This document shows, one piece after another, positions 45,125 through 56,018 of a DNA stretch of 64,000 nucleotides. Each line of letters opens with the position of its first letter. Position 1 is the first letter of the stretch. The stretch spans positions 6,679,353 to 6,743,352 of the forward strand of contig BDGG01000001.1 of the NCBI GenBank assembly GCA_001949185.1. The letters are read 5' to 3'. Source of the DNA: Ramazzottius varieornatus. Lineage: Eukaryota > Tardigrada > Eutardigrada > Parachela > Ramazzottiidae. Below the pieces are notes generated by a model, which did no database searches, was not told the DNA's origin, and saw nothing but the letters and a program-made list of their open reading frames with translations. The translations under genes and the position numbers were made by a program.

Positions 45125-45647
45125 AGACTTCGACTTCCGTTCTGTGAGAGCGGGAGCATTGGCGGTGTCGAGGTCGTCGCGACAGATGCAGGTCCCCTGG
45201 TACACGACCTGCTATCGAGCAGGAGAAAGTATCGGCATTGAATGGATAGCTGGATGCTATATTTCACACGGTCCCAGCATTCGTTGTTGTAGTTGTTACA
45301 GTGTCTTGAACCATTTTTATATCAGTTTTTTTCAGTCTAACCATAGGTGGCAGCTTTTTGCCTTGGTTCACAGTTTTCCTTGTGATTGAGGTAACGTCCA
45401 CTGTACAGTGTATTTTAACAGGTTTATCGGATTGTGACGTACCCGAGATCGAATCCAACGACCCACACAAAAAATACAATCACATCAAGAACCCTCAAAG
45501 TCACGATTCGGATAATCAGTCGAGGAGAACGATCGAAAGCGGACTTCTTCACAGAGGCCAGCAAAACGCCAACCCTATCAAGTACTCCGGCTAGGAAACA
45601 AACACTAATCACGTGCATAAACAACAGGATTCGTCGCTTGTCAATGA
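45125..45647. other. Short intergenic region
   Basis: It contains the out-of-frame Cys-bearing continuation noted for the peptide gene and the 3' end of the minus-strand acidic protein gene. Nothing else is supported. Confidence 0.4.
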
Positions 45648-46292
45648 TCAGGAGGTGGTGTGCCGTCTTTGTCGAGAATCCAAAGTGTTTGATCGAGCCC
45701 GATGCATCCCCGAAATATTCTCGTCGATGTCCATCTCGTGTAACGCAATGGCCATGTTCCCCAAAGGACACGTAACGTCTTCCGTGCTGACAGCTTTGCT
45801 GTCCGGAAGCTCATATAAACTTAGATCGGTAATACTGAAAAATTCATCGAGTGACTCTGTGGAATCCTTGTCGTGGTCCTGCAGTTGGCTAAAGTTCGGT
45901 AGCAGGTCATCAAAGCTGTCCGTCGTTGGCGCTTCGCGGTACGCGTCGATCTCCATATCTTCAAACCTTTCTGGCTCATTCGAGCCTTGGTTTGGCTGAG
46001 TTCCCGGATACATATGCGTAGTGGTTTCTTCGTTATGGAACAGACGCAAAGATGATGAAAGGGAGGCTCGAGGTGCGAGAAGTTCTTGAGGTAAATGTTG
46101 ATAGTTGACCACTAATCTTTGACTCAAACTCATAGCGCCATTCCGAGCAGGCCAGTTCGTGGATCTTGTCCACCATCCAGGAGGGTTGCCGTTAACAATA
46201 TTAATATCGATATCCGCCATACCGCATTTCTCGATTGTGTCACTCTGTATGTCGTCGTCATTGTCCATCACCCGAATTGCCTCCGTTTTCAT
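45648..46292 (-). CDS. Acidic protein of unknown function, 214 aa
   Basis: A single open exon beginning MKTEAIRVMDNDDD and ending RQRRHTTS. It is acidic and Ser-rich, with no signal peptide or membrane segment. A conspicuous C-terminal RARSNTLD resembles a basophilic-kinase or 14-3-3 site. Short acidic-hydrophobic patches (FDDLLPNFSQL, ESLDEFFSI) look like transactivation or docking motifs. I do not recognise the family. A second internal ATG (MADIDINIV) could be the start. The length of the uninterrupted frame is the main evidence that it is real, since neighbouring genes have many introns. Confidence 0.45.
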   Translation of the reverse strand: MKTEAIRVMDNDDDIQSDTIEKCGMADIDINIVNGNPPGWWTRSTNWPARNGAMSLSQRLVVNYQHLPQELLAPRASLSSSLRLFHNEETTTHMYPGTQPNQGSNEPERFEDMEIDAYREAPTTDSFDDLLPNFSQLQDHDKDSTESLDEFFSITDLSLYELPDSKAVSTEDVTCPLGNMAIALHEMDIDENISGMHRARSNTLDSRQRRHTTS

Positions 46293-47411
46293 CCACGGTT
46301 ACAATCAGGCGGATGACTTAGGCTGAGCTAACTTCAGCTTGTACAAAAATTATTCAAGGAGTACAACGATATTGAATAGGTTATACCGAATAGCGTATCG
46401 AAGAAAATACTCCAGCAGCAAGTCAGAATTTTTCGTCAAAGTTTAGGCTGTGTTTCTCATGGTTGGTAGTTAGCAGGACATCGTCCAGCGCCCATCATCT
46501 TGTTCCACATTGCCTGTTACCATTGGCTACCCGTTCGCATTTCGGAGCTTTCTGTATCTTTACGTTGACTTCGATTTGTCGAATTCCTGTACTTTTGTGG
46601 TACGGCGTACGGTATTTTCGAAGAAGCGAACGGGAAGGTCCACGTCCTTTATCTGCATGGGATCTCGGATTTACGGCTGAGCCCCCTGGCGCCACCTGCT
46701 GGTAGTGACGAGTGGACCTCCACCGGACGTGGTGGTAGTGGTTCTTCGTACCGGCATTATGGCAATTCCACAGTGGAACTCAGAAGGTAAACACTGCCCC
46801 CAGACTGTAAGTCTTCTCAAGTCCCCCATGACTTATCTTCGGTTCCAACACCCTTTCTTCTTGCCCTTTTGATATTTGAGATCGTCAGTCGAACCTTCGG
46901 GTTCTCACGCTTAGGACCATGTTCGTGGTTTGAATTTGTTTTCAGGTTGCTCGCCAGCAGGAGAAGATCCCGTGTCCTCCTGGAGGTTACATCACAACTG
47001 GCGCTGGATCGTCACCTTGAGACCTTCCATCTCCAGGCTTTTATGGTAGCAATTCCCGTTGACCCGTCCGAAACTAATAGTTGGTGAGTGAGAAGTATGT
47101 GGTTTGCGATCCGGAGTCAGAGTTTTGAATGATGGTTGTTTAACGGAATTCCAATCAGACCATTTCCACTATACTTCTGAATGGTATGTTACGTCATACT
47201 AACTCTCGGAACTGGATATTCACTGCGTGCTGTACTATGTGACGTCATGGGCTTGTTGAACGAGGAAATTAATCGCGTTATCTTGATGTTTGATTGTTTG
47301 TCTGGTTCTTCAGTTTACTACATTAGTTGGCTTGTCAAATGTCGGGTCGTCTGAGCCAGACAGGAGTAAAGCTTTTTCCATTGCACTTTGAATTTTGCAG
47401 TTCGGTTTAAA
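46293..47411. other. Divergent promoter region upstream of HAPSTR1
   Basis: No coding exon was recognised. It holds a perfect match to the vertebrate CTCF core consensus (46689-46702) and a probable 3' splice site (AATTTTGCAG ending at 47400) eleven bases before the HAPSTR1 ATG. HAPSTR1 therefore probably has a non-coding first exon in this stretch. Confidence 0.45.
46689..46702 (-). promoter_or_regulatory. CTCF-consensus-like motif
   Basis: On the minus strand the bases read CCAGCAGGTGGCGC, which satisfies every position of the vertebrate core CCASYAGRKGGCRS. The flanks (CTA before, CAGGGGG after) are also typical. Whether tardigrade CTCF exists with this specificity is not known to me. Confidence 0.35.
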
Positions 47412-48610
47412 ATGGCTGACAAGAAAGGAAGAATACCCCGGTCCAGGTTAGAAGAGCCTGACGATAGTTTGGAGGACTTCGAGTTGGATCTCCTGTACGG
47501 AGACAACACGGTGGAAGAATCTCGATCTACACGACGTCATTCCTCCCCTGAAGTGCACCCTACATCGTCTTCGCGTTCCTCCGATAACTTTCCTGAGTTT
47601 AATGCCCGAACATGGGCTTTGTTCCAGGACGCAGCTGCCAGCACGTCGCGACTTTACCAAAGTGGGCCAACGTATTCCTTGACAGAATGAGCAGGAAGGG
47701 AATCGATCAGCTGATCGACCCTCCTCTGTTACATAACTTTTTTCCAGCTTGTTTTGACGATCTCAGATCGATCATAAATTTCATACATTTCATACAATAT
47801 TTTTTTTTCTTTATAGCTCGGGCTTCAGGACGAGATGCTCTTTGGTACGATTTCGGGAATGCGGCCAGCAGCATTTCGCTCTTATACAAAGGTATAAAGT
47901 TACGACTTCAGAAACAGGTCATGTTATTTATATGACTTAACAGAGCTGTTGTTATCTTGTCATGTCATGCGCGACTTCACTGAAACATGGTGATTTTAAC
48001 GGCTGTGGTTCATACGGTTCTTTCGTTGCAGAAAGCTCGGAACAGCAGCAACGAGCATACGACCTTGGCTATCGCGAAGGAGTGGACAAGGCTTACAGTG
48101 AGCTGATGGAATGGTTAGTTCAGGATCCGATGTACCATCCCCGTAAGAACATCCGAGCAGAAGACTTGGTCGCCTTCATCTACTCTCCCAAAAATCGAGC
48201 TGTTTTCAACGCCAAACTACGAAACACAAAGCCCACATCAGAACGACAACCTAGTTCGCCGAAAGCCGACTACCAAGTACGGGATTTCCAGACGTTTCGG
48301 GATGCCTTGCACGTTTCCAGTGAGTTGTGAAACAAGGAAACATTATAGAATTTGGTTGATTGTTGATTGCGTAGGTCTAGATGCTTCCATGTCGCGAGTC
48401 AGCGTCAACCGCTCGCCTTCCCGATCCACCGGTCACAGTGGGTCGCCTCCACGAAGTCGACCTTCTCCTGTCGATCTACACACGTTCGTGACGGAAGAAT
48501 TTCGCCGACATAAGCGGAGTAACTCGTCGGCCTTCTCCTATGAGATGGACCAGGATGAATCGTACCATGAACGCTCACCCAAACGCTCCCGCTTCTCGCC
48601 TTCCCAATAA
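47412..48610 (+). CDS. HAPSTR1: HAPSTR1 orthologue (C16orf72; HUWE1-associated stress-response modifier)
   Basis: The human protein binds the ubiquitin ligase HUWE1 and tunes stress signalling. Exons 47412-47661, 47817-47891, 48032-48319 and 48375-48610 give 282 aa (human about 275). Family marks in order: WALFQDAAASTSRLYQ, then LWYDFGNAASSISLLYKE, then the helical core RAYDLGYREGVDKAY, then the helix RAEDLVAFIYS. After these come DALHVSSLDASMSRVSVNRS, VDLHTFVTEEF and a basic C terminus, SPKRSRFSPSQ. The Ser/Arg-rich linker between is variable in the family. The ATG at 47412 follows an acceptor at 47400; an in-frame ATG at 47388 lies in the presumed intron. A polyadenylation signal overlaps the stop codon. 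Confidence 0.88.
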
Positions 48611-48611
48611 A
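48606..48611 (+). terminator. Polyadenylation signal overlapping the HAPSTR1 stop codon
   Basis: AATAAA includes the TAA stop of HAPSTR1 (48608-48610), implying a very short 3' untranslated region if it is used. Confidence 0.45.
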
Positions 48612-49605
48612 GATGTACAGAAAATTAAATTCTCGCTAACTCTTTCTGTTGTGAAATGTAGAAATTTAGTTTTGCTCCTCTTTCGCTCGCCGTGTTTGTC
48701 CTGACGGTTCTTATCTGTACAGATAGAATTATTGTCTACATAGATAATTACTCGGACAGCGCCTCATGCTCTATTTTTTATGCGTCGAGATTTTTTCTCG
48801 CCGAATGTTTTCATGTTATGATTAGCCTTCTCTGGGATCAGCAATGCTTCCGTAGATTTTATTGGTGCGTGCACTGCATAGTCGCGGAGGTACTTTCTTG
48901 TTGGCATGTTCTGTTCGAAGTTCTCGGTACAGTATTAAACTGTAGGTTTCTGCACTGAAACGTGCTTCCTCCAATCCTCATTGGTTCGTCAATCATGTTC
49001 ATCATATGATTCATATCAGTAAACGTAGTGGCTCTCTCGTAGGCAAATTCTATGACATCGCAGCGTGACTATGAAGTTCCAAGATGACGAGCCTGTCGCG
49101 GTCCAAGTGTGCCGGCCGTGTTCATGGAAGATTGGATTGGAAGTCGGTAGAACTTGACCCCAGATGGCGCTGCACTGGTAAGAACGGTTGTCTGGAACAG
49201 TGGAACGTTTGATTAATTTCCGGTGTTCGAGTGACGTCACGCTGTTTCATGGATCATAGATCAAGCGGACAGCCGTCAGTGTTTCCACAAATAAATTTCT
49301 TGCCGCTCCGTTCGTCGATACTCGGACGTCGTGCTTTTGCGCTGTAACGTAGCACGTAAAGTAATCAACCGGCGAAGCGGCTTCACTTCTCTATTTGACG
49401 GTCTCCGACTCTCCGTCGTCAATCGGCAATTTTTATCGAAGTTTTCTGAAGGAACCTCCAGTTCAACAGGGACACAACCCATCTTCCCGGATCACAACAA
49501 TCGTACTATCCGGTGTTCCATCTTCTGAGTTCGGTTTGCTGTGCTGCATAGGTTGATCCTTCATAATCAGCGGACTGTGCTCGGAACTCACCATCCCTGT
49601 TTACC
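48611..49605. other. Intergenic region HAPSTR1-RPL18A
   Basis: About 1 kb with no recognised coding exon or repeat family. It contains the RPL18A promoter. No TATA box was noticed close to its ATG, as is common for ribosomal protein genes. Confidence 0.4.
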
Positions 49606-50865
49606 ATGAAGGCTTCCGGAGATGTAAGTCGGTCTTACCGATTCATTCCGTTCTAGCTTTGCTTCTTCCAGACTCCAGATATTTTTCCATCGGAGCTCGG
49701 GCATCAGATTGCGTGTAGATTCGTCTTACACAGACGAGTATTACTTCCTTACTGATGCAATAGTATCCCACTGTTTGTCGCATCCTTCGCCGTAACTCCA
49801 GGCGCGTGGATTGAACTTCAAGGAGTGACATTCGCCAATCAACAATCAAGGTAATCATCCACTAACTTCGTTCTCTCATTGCAGTTGAAGGAATACAAAG
49901 TCATCGGCCGGGCACATCCCAAGCCTGACACTCCTAATCCTCCCCTGTACCGTATGAGGATTTTCGCACCTGATCGAGTTGTCGCCAAGTCGCGCTTCTG
50001 GTATTTTGCCCGTCAGCTGAAGAAGCTGAAGAAAAGCGTCGGTGAAATCGTCTGCTGTGAAGAGGTACGCGTCATCATTTCCGCTCGTTTCGTCCTTACC
50101 TCTGTACTTTCCTACCTGAAAAGTCTGCTAGATATCGTTGGGTTGTAGGTCAAAGATAAGAACCCCACCAAGATCCGGAACATTGGCATCTGGTTGCGTT
50201 ATGACTCTCGATCGGGTACACACAACATGTACCGAGAATACCGTGATGTGACCATTGCTGGAGCCGTCACACAATGCTGTAAGTCCTCTCTCGTCCTCTC
50301 GGTTATAGAGATGGACTATCAGGGAGCAAACTAATCGTCTGGGTATAATGTTCCGATTTTTGAATGATAGATAAAACGATTTGTTCAGTGTTCTTGGTTT
50401 TGAAGTACCTGCATACACAAAGTCGTGTCTTTGCTGGTTCAGCGAGTATGTAGGTGTGCGAAATACACTGCGAGCTCCCGTCCGCTGTTTGCTGACTTTT
50501 GACCCTGCTTCTTTTGCTTCAAACGTATGTTATGTTCTGTTCAAAATATGAGATGACAGAAATTAGCCTTTTGTAGATCGCGATATGGGAGCACGACACA
50601 GAGCTCGCGCTCATTCAATCCAAATCATCCGCGTGCAAGAAATTACCGCTGAGAAATGCCGAAGACCTAACATCAAGCAGTTTCACGTAAGACTTATCTT
50701 CTCAGACCGCTTCAAGTGCTAGGGAGTCTTCGCCGCGGTTGAAACAGTTGTCTTGGTTGTTTGCAGGATTCTTCGATCAAATTCCCATTGCCTCACAGAG
50801 TCAACCTGAAGCTTCATGCACCCCGATTCACAACCCGTCGGCCTAAGACTCATTTCTCTTCGTAA
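49606..50865 (+). CDS. RPL18A: 60S ribosomal protein L18a (eL20)
   Basis: Structural protein of the large cytosolic ribosomal subunit. Exons 49606-49623 (MKASGD only), 49885-50064, 50149-50278, 50577-50686 and 50767-50865 give 178 aa, close to the human 176. Near-identical family blocks are [57 protein letters not shown] and [21 protein letters not shown] first coding exon of only six codons is typical for ribosomal protein genes. It is convergent with TSR3 on the other strand, and the stop codons lie about 270 bp apart. I checked the introns for a clear box C/D snoRNA and saw none that I would defend. Confidence 0.97.
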
Positions 50866-51133
50866 ATCTAACTACGACGCTTTATCCGCTTTCTTTTTCC
50901 TCGAGTACTTTCTGTTATCAGTTATCACCAACACATGCTGTGGCTAGAACAACAACTCTGTCGCTCGAAAGATCGGAGCTCGACTGGAATTGTAACAATG
51001 GTCAGTCCTTCGAACAGTAGTACATGATCATGATGAAAGAACTATGACAGATTAGTGTTCCATCGTACTCGAATAAAATGATAAAAAGAACAAAACTGAT
51101 CGTATCTGACAGCAAAACAACTTCAAGAAGAAC

Positions 51134-52578
51134 TCAGTCAGAGGAGCTTTCCCTGGAAGATAACTCGTCAGGAGGAAAGTCTCTCGGCGGCTGTCGATTT
51201 GGGTTGTAAAATTCGAGCGAATCGTCCACTTCATCGAAGCCTAAGAAAAACAAATAGACGCATAAAGGCTGATACAGTACAATATACACTTTCGCTGCCC
51301 GATGAAATTCTGGGCGGAAGTTTACCTTTCGTGCGTGCTTCGCCTTCTTCGTCTAACTTCTTCATGTATTCGTTCTGCGTTTCGATGATGTCGGCGCTTG
51401 TAGCACAAGCCTGATATTTCCTTAGAATCTCCAGATTCAGTTCCTTGAAAGAATGACCCCATTTGAATTTGTTCAAGAGGATATCGCACCAGTTTTCTCT
51501 ATCTGGAAAAAAATACAAAACGATCAGACTCTGATTTGAATACGAAATTAGACTTTTCTTACCAACTATAAACAACGCTGCGGCGTAAGCTTCCACACAG
51601 GATAATTTACAGGGCTTTCCGTAGTTCACCGGGTTTGCAGCAATGAGGAACGGTAATAGACGAGTGTTGGCACCTTTCAGTCTTGCGAAAGGAGTGCTGG
51701 CCAACTGTGCCCACGAACAATCAACGACAGCGATGCCTCCCTTCTCAATGATCGCTCTAGAAAAATTCCAAGAATTGCGACCTCGGCAAATGATCAGCTC
51801 AGCTCGTTTTTCCAAGTGGCGCACGCGTTTGGTCAAAACAAGAAAAAAGTGCGTCACTTGAGAAGACGATCTGGTGAATTCATTTGCCGACGTCTCAGTT
51901 TGTATCTGGCATCAAATCCAAGTGAAATAAGAACAATATTTCATTGAACTTACTTGTCTTCATTCGAAACGCAAGCGCTCGCCGAAGGAGTGAGTACCAC
52001 ACCTCCGAAACGATCCTGAAAGGATTTCCGATCAGACAACATTTTTTGAAAATGCTATTTCAACATTCCGCCGAAAATCTTACGCGGACGGCGAGACGCC
52101 GGACGTAGCCCAGTCTTGACAGCTTCCGTCCTGTACACCTTTTAGGATCGCACTGATCGAAGTCCCACATGGCTAGAGGAAACGGAAGGCGACTTGGCTC
52201 CCAGTACTCCTCTTTCTCTCCGTCTTCGTCCTCTTCGGTGTTCGAACGATCTCCATCACTTATCGCCTCCGCCTCCTTGGTTTCTTCTAGCTCGGAGTTC
52301 AAATCGGTATCGCTGGCTTCGTTCTTCGATATGTTGATGCGTTTATCTGTAACAACAGGACAGTTCGGTCAGAGTCCATAATTATATTCTGAATATGGAC
52401 TCTGGTTCGGTGATCAGAAATGAATACGAAAGGCAACTACGAGAAGAAACTCACACAGTTGATCAGCTCGCTCGGCACCCGCTTCCAGCTTCTCCTCGGG
52501 ATCCGGCCGCCTCCTTTCTACATGGCGTGCTCCAGGATGCGGCTTCTTCCCACCACGAGTCCTGTGTTTCGGTGGCAT
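51134..52578 (-). CDS. TSR3: TSR3, 18S rRNA aminocarboxypropyltransferase
   Basis: Transfers the aminocarboxypropyl group of S-adenosylmethionine to the hypermodified uridine of 18S rRNA during small-subunit maturation. Minus-strand exons 52578-52455, 52346-52084, 52015-51954, 51756-51563, 51502-51326 and 51240-51134 give 308 aa (human about 312). Family blocks: [19 protein letters not shown], then [10 protein letters not shown], then [12 protein letters not shown], then [17 protein letters not shown], then [15 protein letters not shown], then [15 protein letters not shown]. The N terminus is basic ([16 protein letters not shown]), and an acidic linker precedes the catalytic part. A palindromic repeat sits in the intron 51757-51953. 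The gene is divergent from the chromodomain gene, with a shared promoter region of about 460 bp. Confidence 0.95.
51807..51863. repeat. Intronic palindrome family, TSR3 intron copy
   Basis: TTTTTCCAAGTGGCGCACGC, loop of about 20 bp, GTGCGTCACTTGAGAA. Pairing extends outward: CAAATGATCAGCTCAGCTCG before is mirrored by CGATCTGGTGAATTCATTTG after. The full palindrome is thus about 120 bp with arms near 48 bp. This is the clearest copy for defining the element ends. Confidence 0.85.
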
Positions 52579-53038
52579 GATTGTACAGCGACAAAGTTCA
52601 TCCAGACTTTCAGAGGAATGTTCAACCAGAACGCGTACAGTCATCGGCCCATTCGACCATGAACTGGTGTAGCCGTTCCAGAAAGAGTTCTTGACATCAT
52701 GGTACGCCAGTAACCGTAACGTGCAACACCTTACGTCATGTGATTGATATTAGAGCGTATGATCCGAGCGCGAAACGAGTCACGCACTGGGCCAAGTGGG
52801 CTGTTCATCTAGATGATTTTGCCTTTTATTCTCACTTTTGATCCTTATAATCCTGGTCCATCTCCGTCTCATCGGTTCCCGCTCTGTTCCCGGAGTCTCT
52901 TGCCGGTTCCTTTCTGTTTTCTGGAGCAAAGCAACCCCCTACTCTTCTGCGTTGGTTGGGTTGTTCGAAGGTAAGTATTAGAGGCGAGAACTTTGTGCTG
53001 AACGAATTTCCAGGTGTATTTGGTTTACCAGATACAGG
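52579..53038. other. Bidirectional promoter region between TSR3 and the chromodomain gene
   Basis: About 460 bp separate the two divergent start codons. No TATA box is evident. An AG acceptor (TTTCCAG) just before 53014 could join an upstream untranslated or short coding exon to the chromodomain gene. Confidence 0.45.
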
Positions 53039-56018
53039 ATGGCGACCGCCAGACTGATCGAGTCTATCCGGGAGATTCGTGTCGTCCGTCAGTTTCTTGT
53101 CAAGTGGAAGAATCGCCCAGAAGAGGATAACACCTGGATAAACGAAAATGAGCTCATCAACATGCACAACCTCGCCGTCGCGGCCGCGACGGGAGACTCT
53201 TCGAAGATGAACGATCAGCGATCCAGCGTCTCCATCCAAAGCCCGACAGGTAATTCCCTCTTCCCTCTTCCGCCGTACCTTGCTTCAATAAAGCTGCTTG
53301 AACCTTTCGTGATGCTCTTTCTTCGCTTGAGTACCGATACTGAGGACAATCCTGTTTGAGTTATCAGTTTGGCCGTCTGAAGAATTCTCGGTTATTTCTT
53401 TCGGCACGGCCTTGATCTCCATAACATGAGCCAGGGCAGTGCCGTATGTTTTGTTTTAGCATTAAGGGCTTACAAAGATAGATTACACCGCTGGTGGAAT
53501 TACAACGCTGGTGTAATCGGCTCCACCCACACCCTCGCGATTGGCCTATTCATTCCACCAGACATTGCACTTTCGGTGTAATTACAAGTCGCTCCAGAAC
53601 GACTCGTAATTACACCAGACGAAACCAAACATCCCGAGTGCTCCCCTCCAAACCTTCAAATGTCACTTCCATGACGAAGTCTTCCCTACTCGTCCTACTG
53701 GTGAGTGTATGGTGGTTCCTCCGACCTCAAAGATCTCATAATCCTCCGATCGTACTTACCTGCAGTGCGGGGCTTTCAAAGCAATCCGTTACACCGCTTT
53801 CCTAACTGGTCAAAGAACTTTTCTGGGCGTATCCACCAAAGTAGCTGGTGTAATTACACCACCAAGTCAGCTTAGTCTTTGTAAGCCCTTATTGACTTAT
53901 CCCTTGATTGAACGAGCATTGACTGCTTTTTTGCAGTAAGTGATGCCAACCGGGAATTTTCGATCGACACAGCTTCATCAGAGCAACCCCGAGCGTCCCG
54001 TCGCAAGTCTCGTACGCCATTACCAGCCCGACGAACGGTCCCTCTATCCTCTCATCGAAAGCGACGAACCGTCTCCCCTGAGTCACCCACCCAAGGAGGC
54101 ACTGGAGAACGTGGGGCGCGAGCGAAGTCCGTCTTTGGTCAGCGTGGCGTGAAGAAAACCAAGAAGGGTCTGGAAGTCAAAAGTGTTGGAAGAAAGGCTT
54201 GCGGCAAGTCAGTCTCCATTCTACCGAAGCTGAGCAGTTCTGGTGAAAGCAGCGGAAACGGAAACAGTAAGCTTAGTAAAAAAACCGTCGCACTTCATTA
54301 CAGTATTCACTGGACTGTGGGTGTGTTTTGCAGTCGTGTCGGAACTGAAGCGTATCGGGGCCACTTCGACTCCTGTACCAGGTAGGCACGTAAACTGTTT
54401 GTCCGGTGGTCAGGGCAATGGGCATGTAAAGTGGTAACGTTCGTGGTATGCTTCAGAGGGTAGCGATGAGCCTATGGACGACAAGTCGCCTCCTCAAGGC
54501 AAAGCCCAAGGCACATCCCAACGTGGGAGCTGTGCAAGCAAAACGTACAAGACTATTATCTTGAGTGGCGCATGTCTTCTTTGCGACTGGCCGGAAGTCT
54601 GCGCCACTCAACTTCACTATCTTGTACGGCTCGTTTGCCCAGCTCAGTAGCTAGTCCTACCGTGTGATTACCCAAAGTCCTACCGTGTACCCTTAGACAC
54701 AGAAAGTGACGAAGAAGGAGGAAGTCAGTCGAGTGTTGCCAATCTTGACGCCACTACGGTAAAGATTGTGCCTTCGCTGCCTGCGTTGCCGTCGTTCGCA
54801 TCCATTGCCGCCACGAAGCCCATTGCTGAAGCCTTTAGCTCGGGATCCCCAGGTATGCCGTAGCTTCGAACTTGTCGAAGGTCTCGCTTGAAAGATGAGA
54901 TGTCTCGGTTTGGTTATATCGTAAAAAAATTCTAGGAGGGAAACATCTCGCGCGCCGCTCAATCTTGATGGAAAAGAGTCGATCTCCTTCGAAGGCTGCA
55001 CAGGTGGATCGATCTCAGTCTCAGAGTCTCAACGACGGTATGAGCAGCTCGATCGTGTCTAACGGTAAGATACCTACCGTCCCACTTGGAATTAAAAAGA
55101 TCTCTCTGAAAACTGGACTAGTTTGTTCTTGAACGGGAGCTCGGTAGACAGACTCGACCAGGTCGTTGCCCTAAGTGGCGCAGGCTCTTGGCGGTATTGG
55201 CTCGAAACGCGCGCCACTTCAGTGGGAAAATCATCTGGCGAGTTCGCTTACCTGGCTACCAAACAAGTCCGCTAGTTTTGGATCCATCCATATGTGTTGT
55301 TTTTGTAGAAGTTCCTGAGCCTGCTGTTGGTCCAAGAATCCCTAGAGCTTCGGCCGAGCGTCCGGCCAGGAGGGCGGCAGGACGCCCATCTGCTCAAAAG
55401 AAGCGACCCTCCACGTCCAGAGGTGAGTTTCAGATGGACACTGCCAGTGCTTGTAATGGGGACGTCGGAAGATAAACTGAGCATGATCGTCATGGATCGT
55501 CTACGTTATCGTTGTTATCGGCTCAATGGGTGCGCCACTTCGGCAAACGATTGTGTACGAATCATTTGCCCACGTCCCAGTAAAAAGGCTTTTAAAATCC
55601 TTTTTCGTTTCGGAACAGGTAAGAAGCAAGCGTTGCCGCAGTACGAGGTGGAGAATGTGTTGGGTGCAAAGTGGACTGGAACCGAGACTTGGTACCTGGT
55701 TCAGTGGAAAGGGTGAGCATGGCTAATGAGAGTTTTCTTATGAAACATTTTCGCTGAAAAGCAATGACGATGGTCTCACAGATATAACTCGCCGGATGAT
55801 AACACCTGGGAGGATCAGTATAGCATGAAAGATGCTAGGGATCGAGTTAAAGAATTTGAGAACGTTTACGGGTAAGAAAAATTTGCCGTATAAACCGCTG
55901 TGAGTCTGTTTGGTCATGCGACGTTAGTACCTCATGTAGGATTGCTGGCCATAAGGTCCCGCTGATAATGTCTCCGGAAGGTGAGACCGCCGAGAAGCTG
56001 CGAACGATCAAAGACTAG
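53039..56018 (+). CDS. Protein with two chromodomains and a basic Ser/Arg-rich linker
   Basis: Ten exons: 53039-53249, 53937-54266, 54334-54381, 54457-about 54522, 54697-54852, 54936-55064, 55309-55422, 55619-55712, 55782-55871, 55940-56018, about 440 aa. The N-terminal chromodomain is QFLVKWKNRPEEDNTWINEN. The linker is basic, with AT-hook-like RRAAGRPSAQKKRP. The C-terminal chromodomain (exons 8-9) is canonical: YEVENVL, WYLVQWKGYNSPDDNTWED, then a helix DARDRVKEFENVYG. Chromodomains of this type bind methylated histone H3 tails. A chromo-shadow domain is not visible, so it is not a plain HP1. The exact class (HP1-like, CDY/MPP8-like or lineage-specific) is open. The start may lie slightly upstream, because the first chromodomain is short at its N-terminal edge. 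The exon 4 end is uncertain (54522 or 54531). A MITE sits in intron 1, and palindromic repeats occur in three later introns. Confidence 0.75.
53463..53891. mobile_element. MITE with 16-bp perfect terminal inverted repeats in a chromodomain-gene intron
   Basis: TAAGGGCTTACAAAGA (53463-53478) is the exact reverse complement of the right end TCTTTGTAAGCCCTTA (53876-53891). The subterminal parts carry repeated GGTGTAATTACACC-like motifs. The 429 bp contain no transposase. It lies wholly inside intron 53250-53936. Confidence 0.8.
54552..54612. repeat. Intronic palindrome family, chromodomain gene copy
   Basis: TATCTTGAGTGGCGCATG, then a roughly 24-bp loop, then CTGCGCCACTCAACTTC. CTTGTACGG follows on the right, mirrored by ACGTACAAG on the left. 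It occupies most of a roughly 170-bp intron. Confidence 0.7.
55166..55222. repeat. Intronic palindrome family, chromodomain gene copy
   Basis: TGCCCTAAGTGGCGCAGG, loop TTGGCGGTATTGGCTC, GCGCGCCACTTCAGTGGG. It lies in intron 55065-55308. Confidence 0.75.
55528..55585. repeat. Intronic palindrome family, right-half copy
   Basis: GGGTGCGCCACTTCGGCAAA, followed by the tail ACGAATCATTTGCCCACGTC. It lies in intron 55423-55618; the left arm is degraded. Confidence 0.55.

Noticed and set aside
50279-50576. Intronic snoRNA in RPL18A
   Set aside because: A TGATAGA box-C-like string occurs, but no convincing D box with terminal stem was found.
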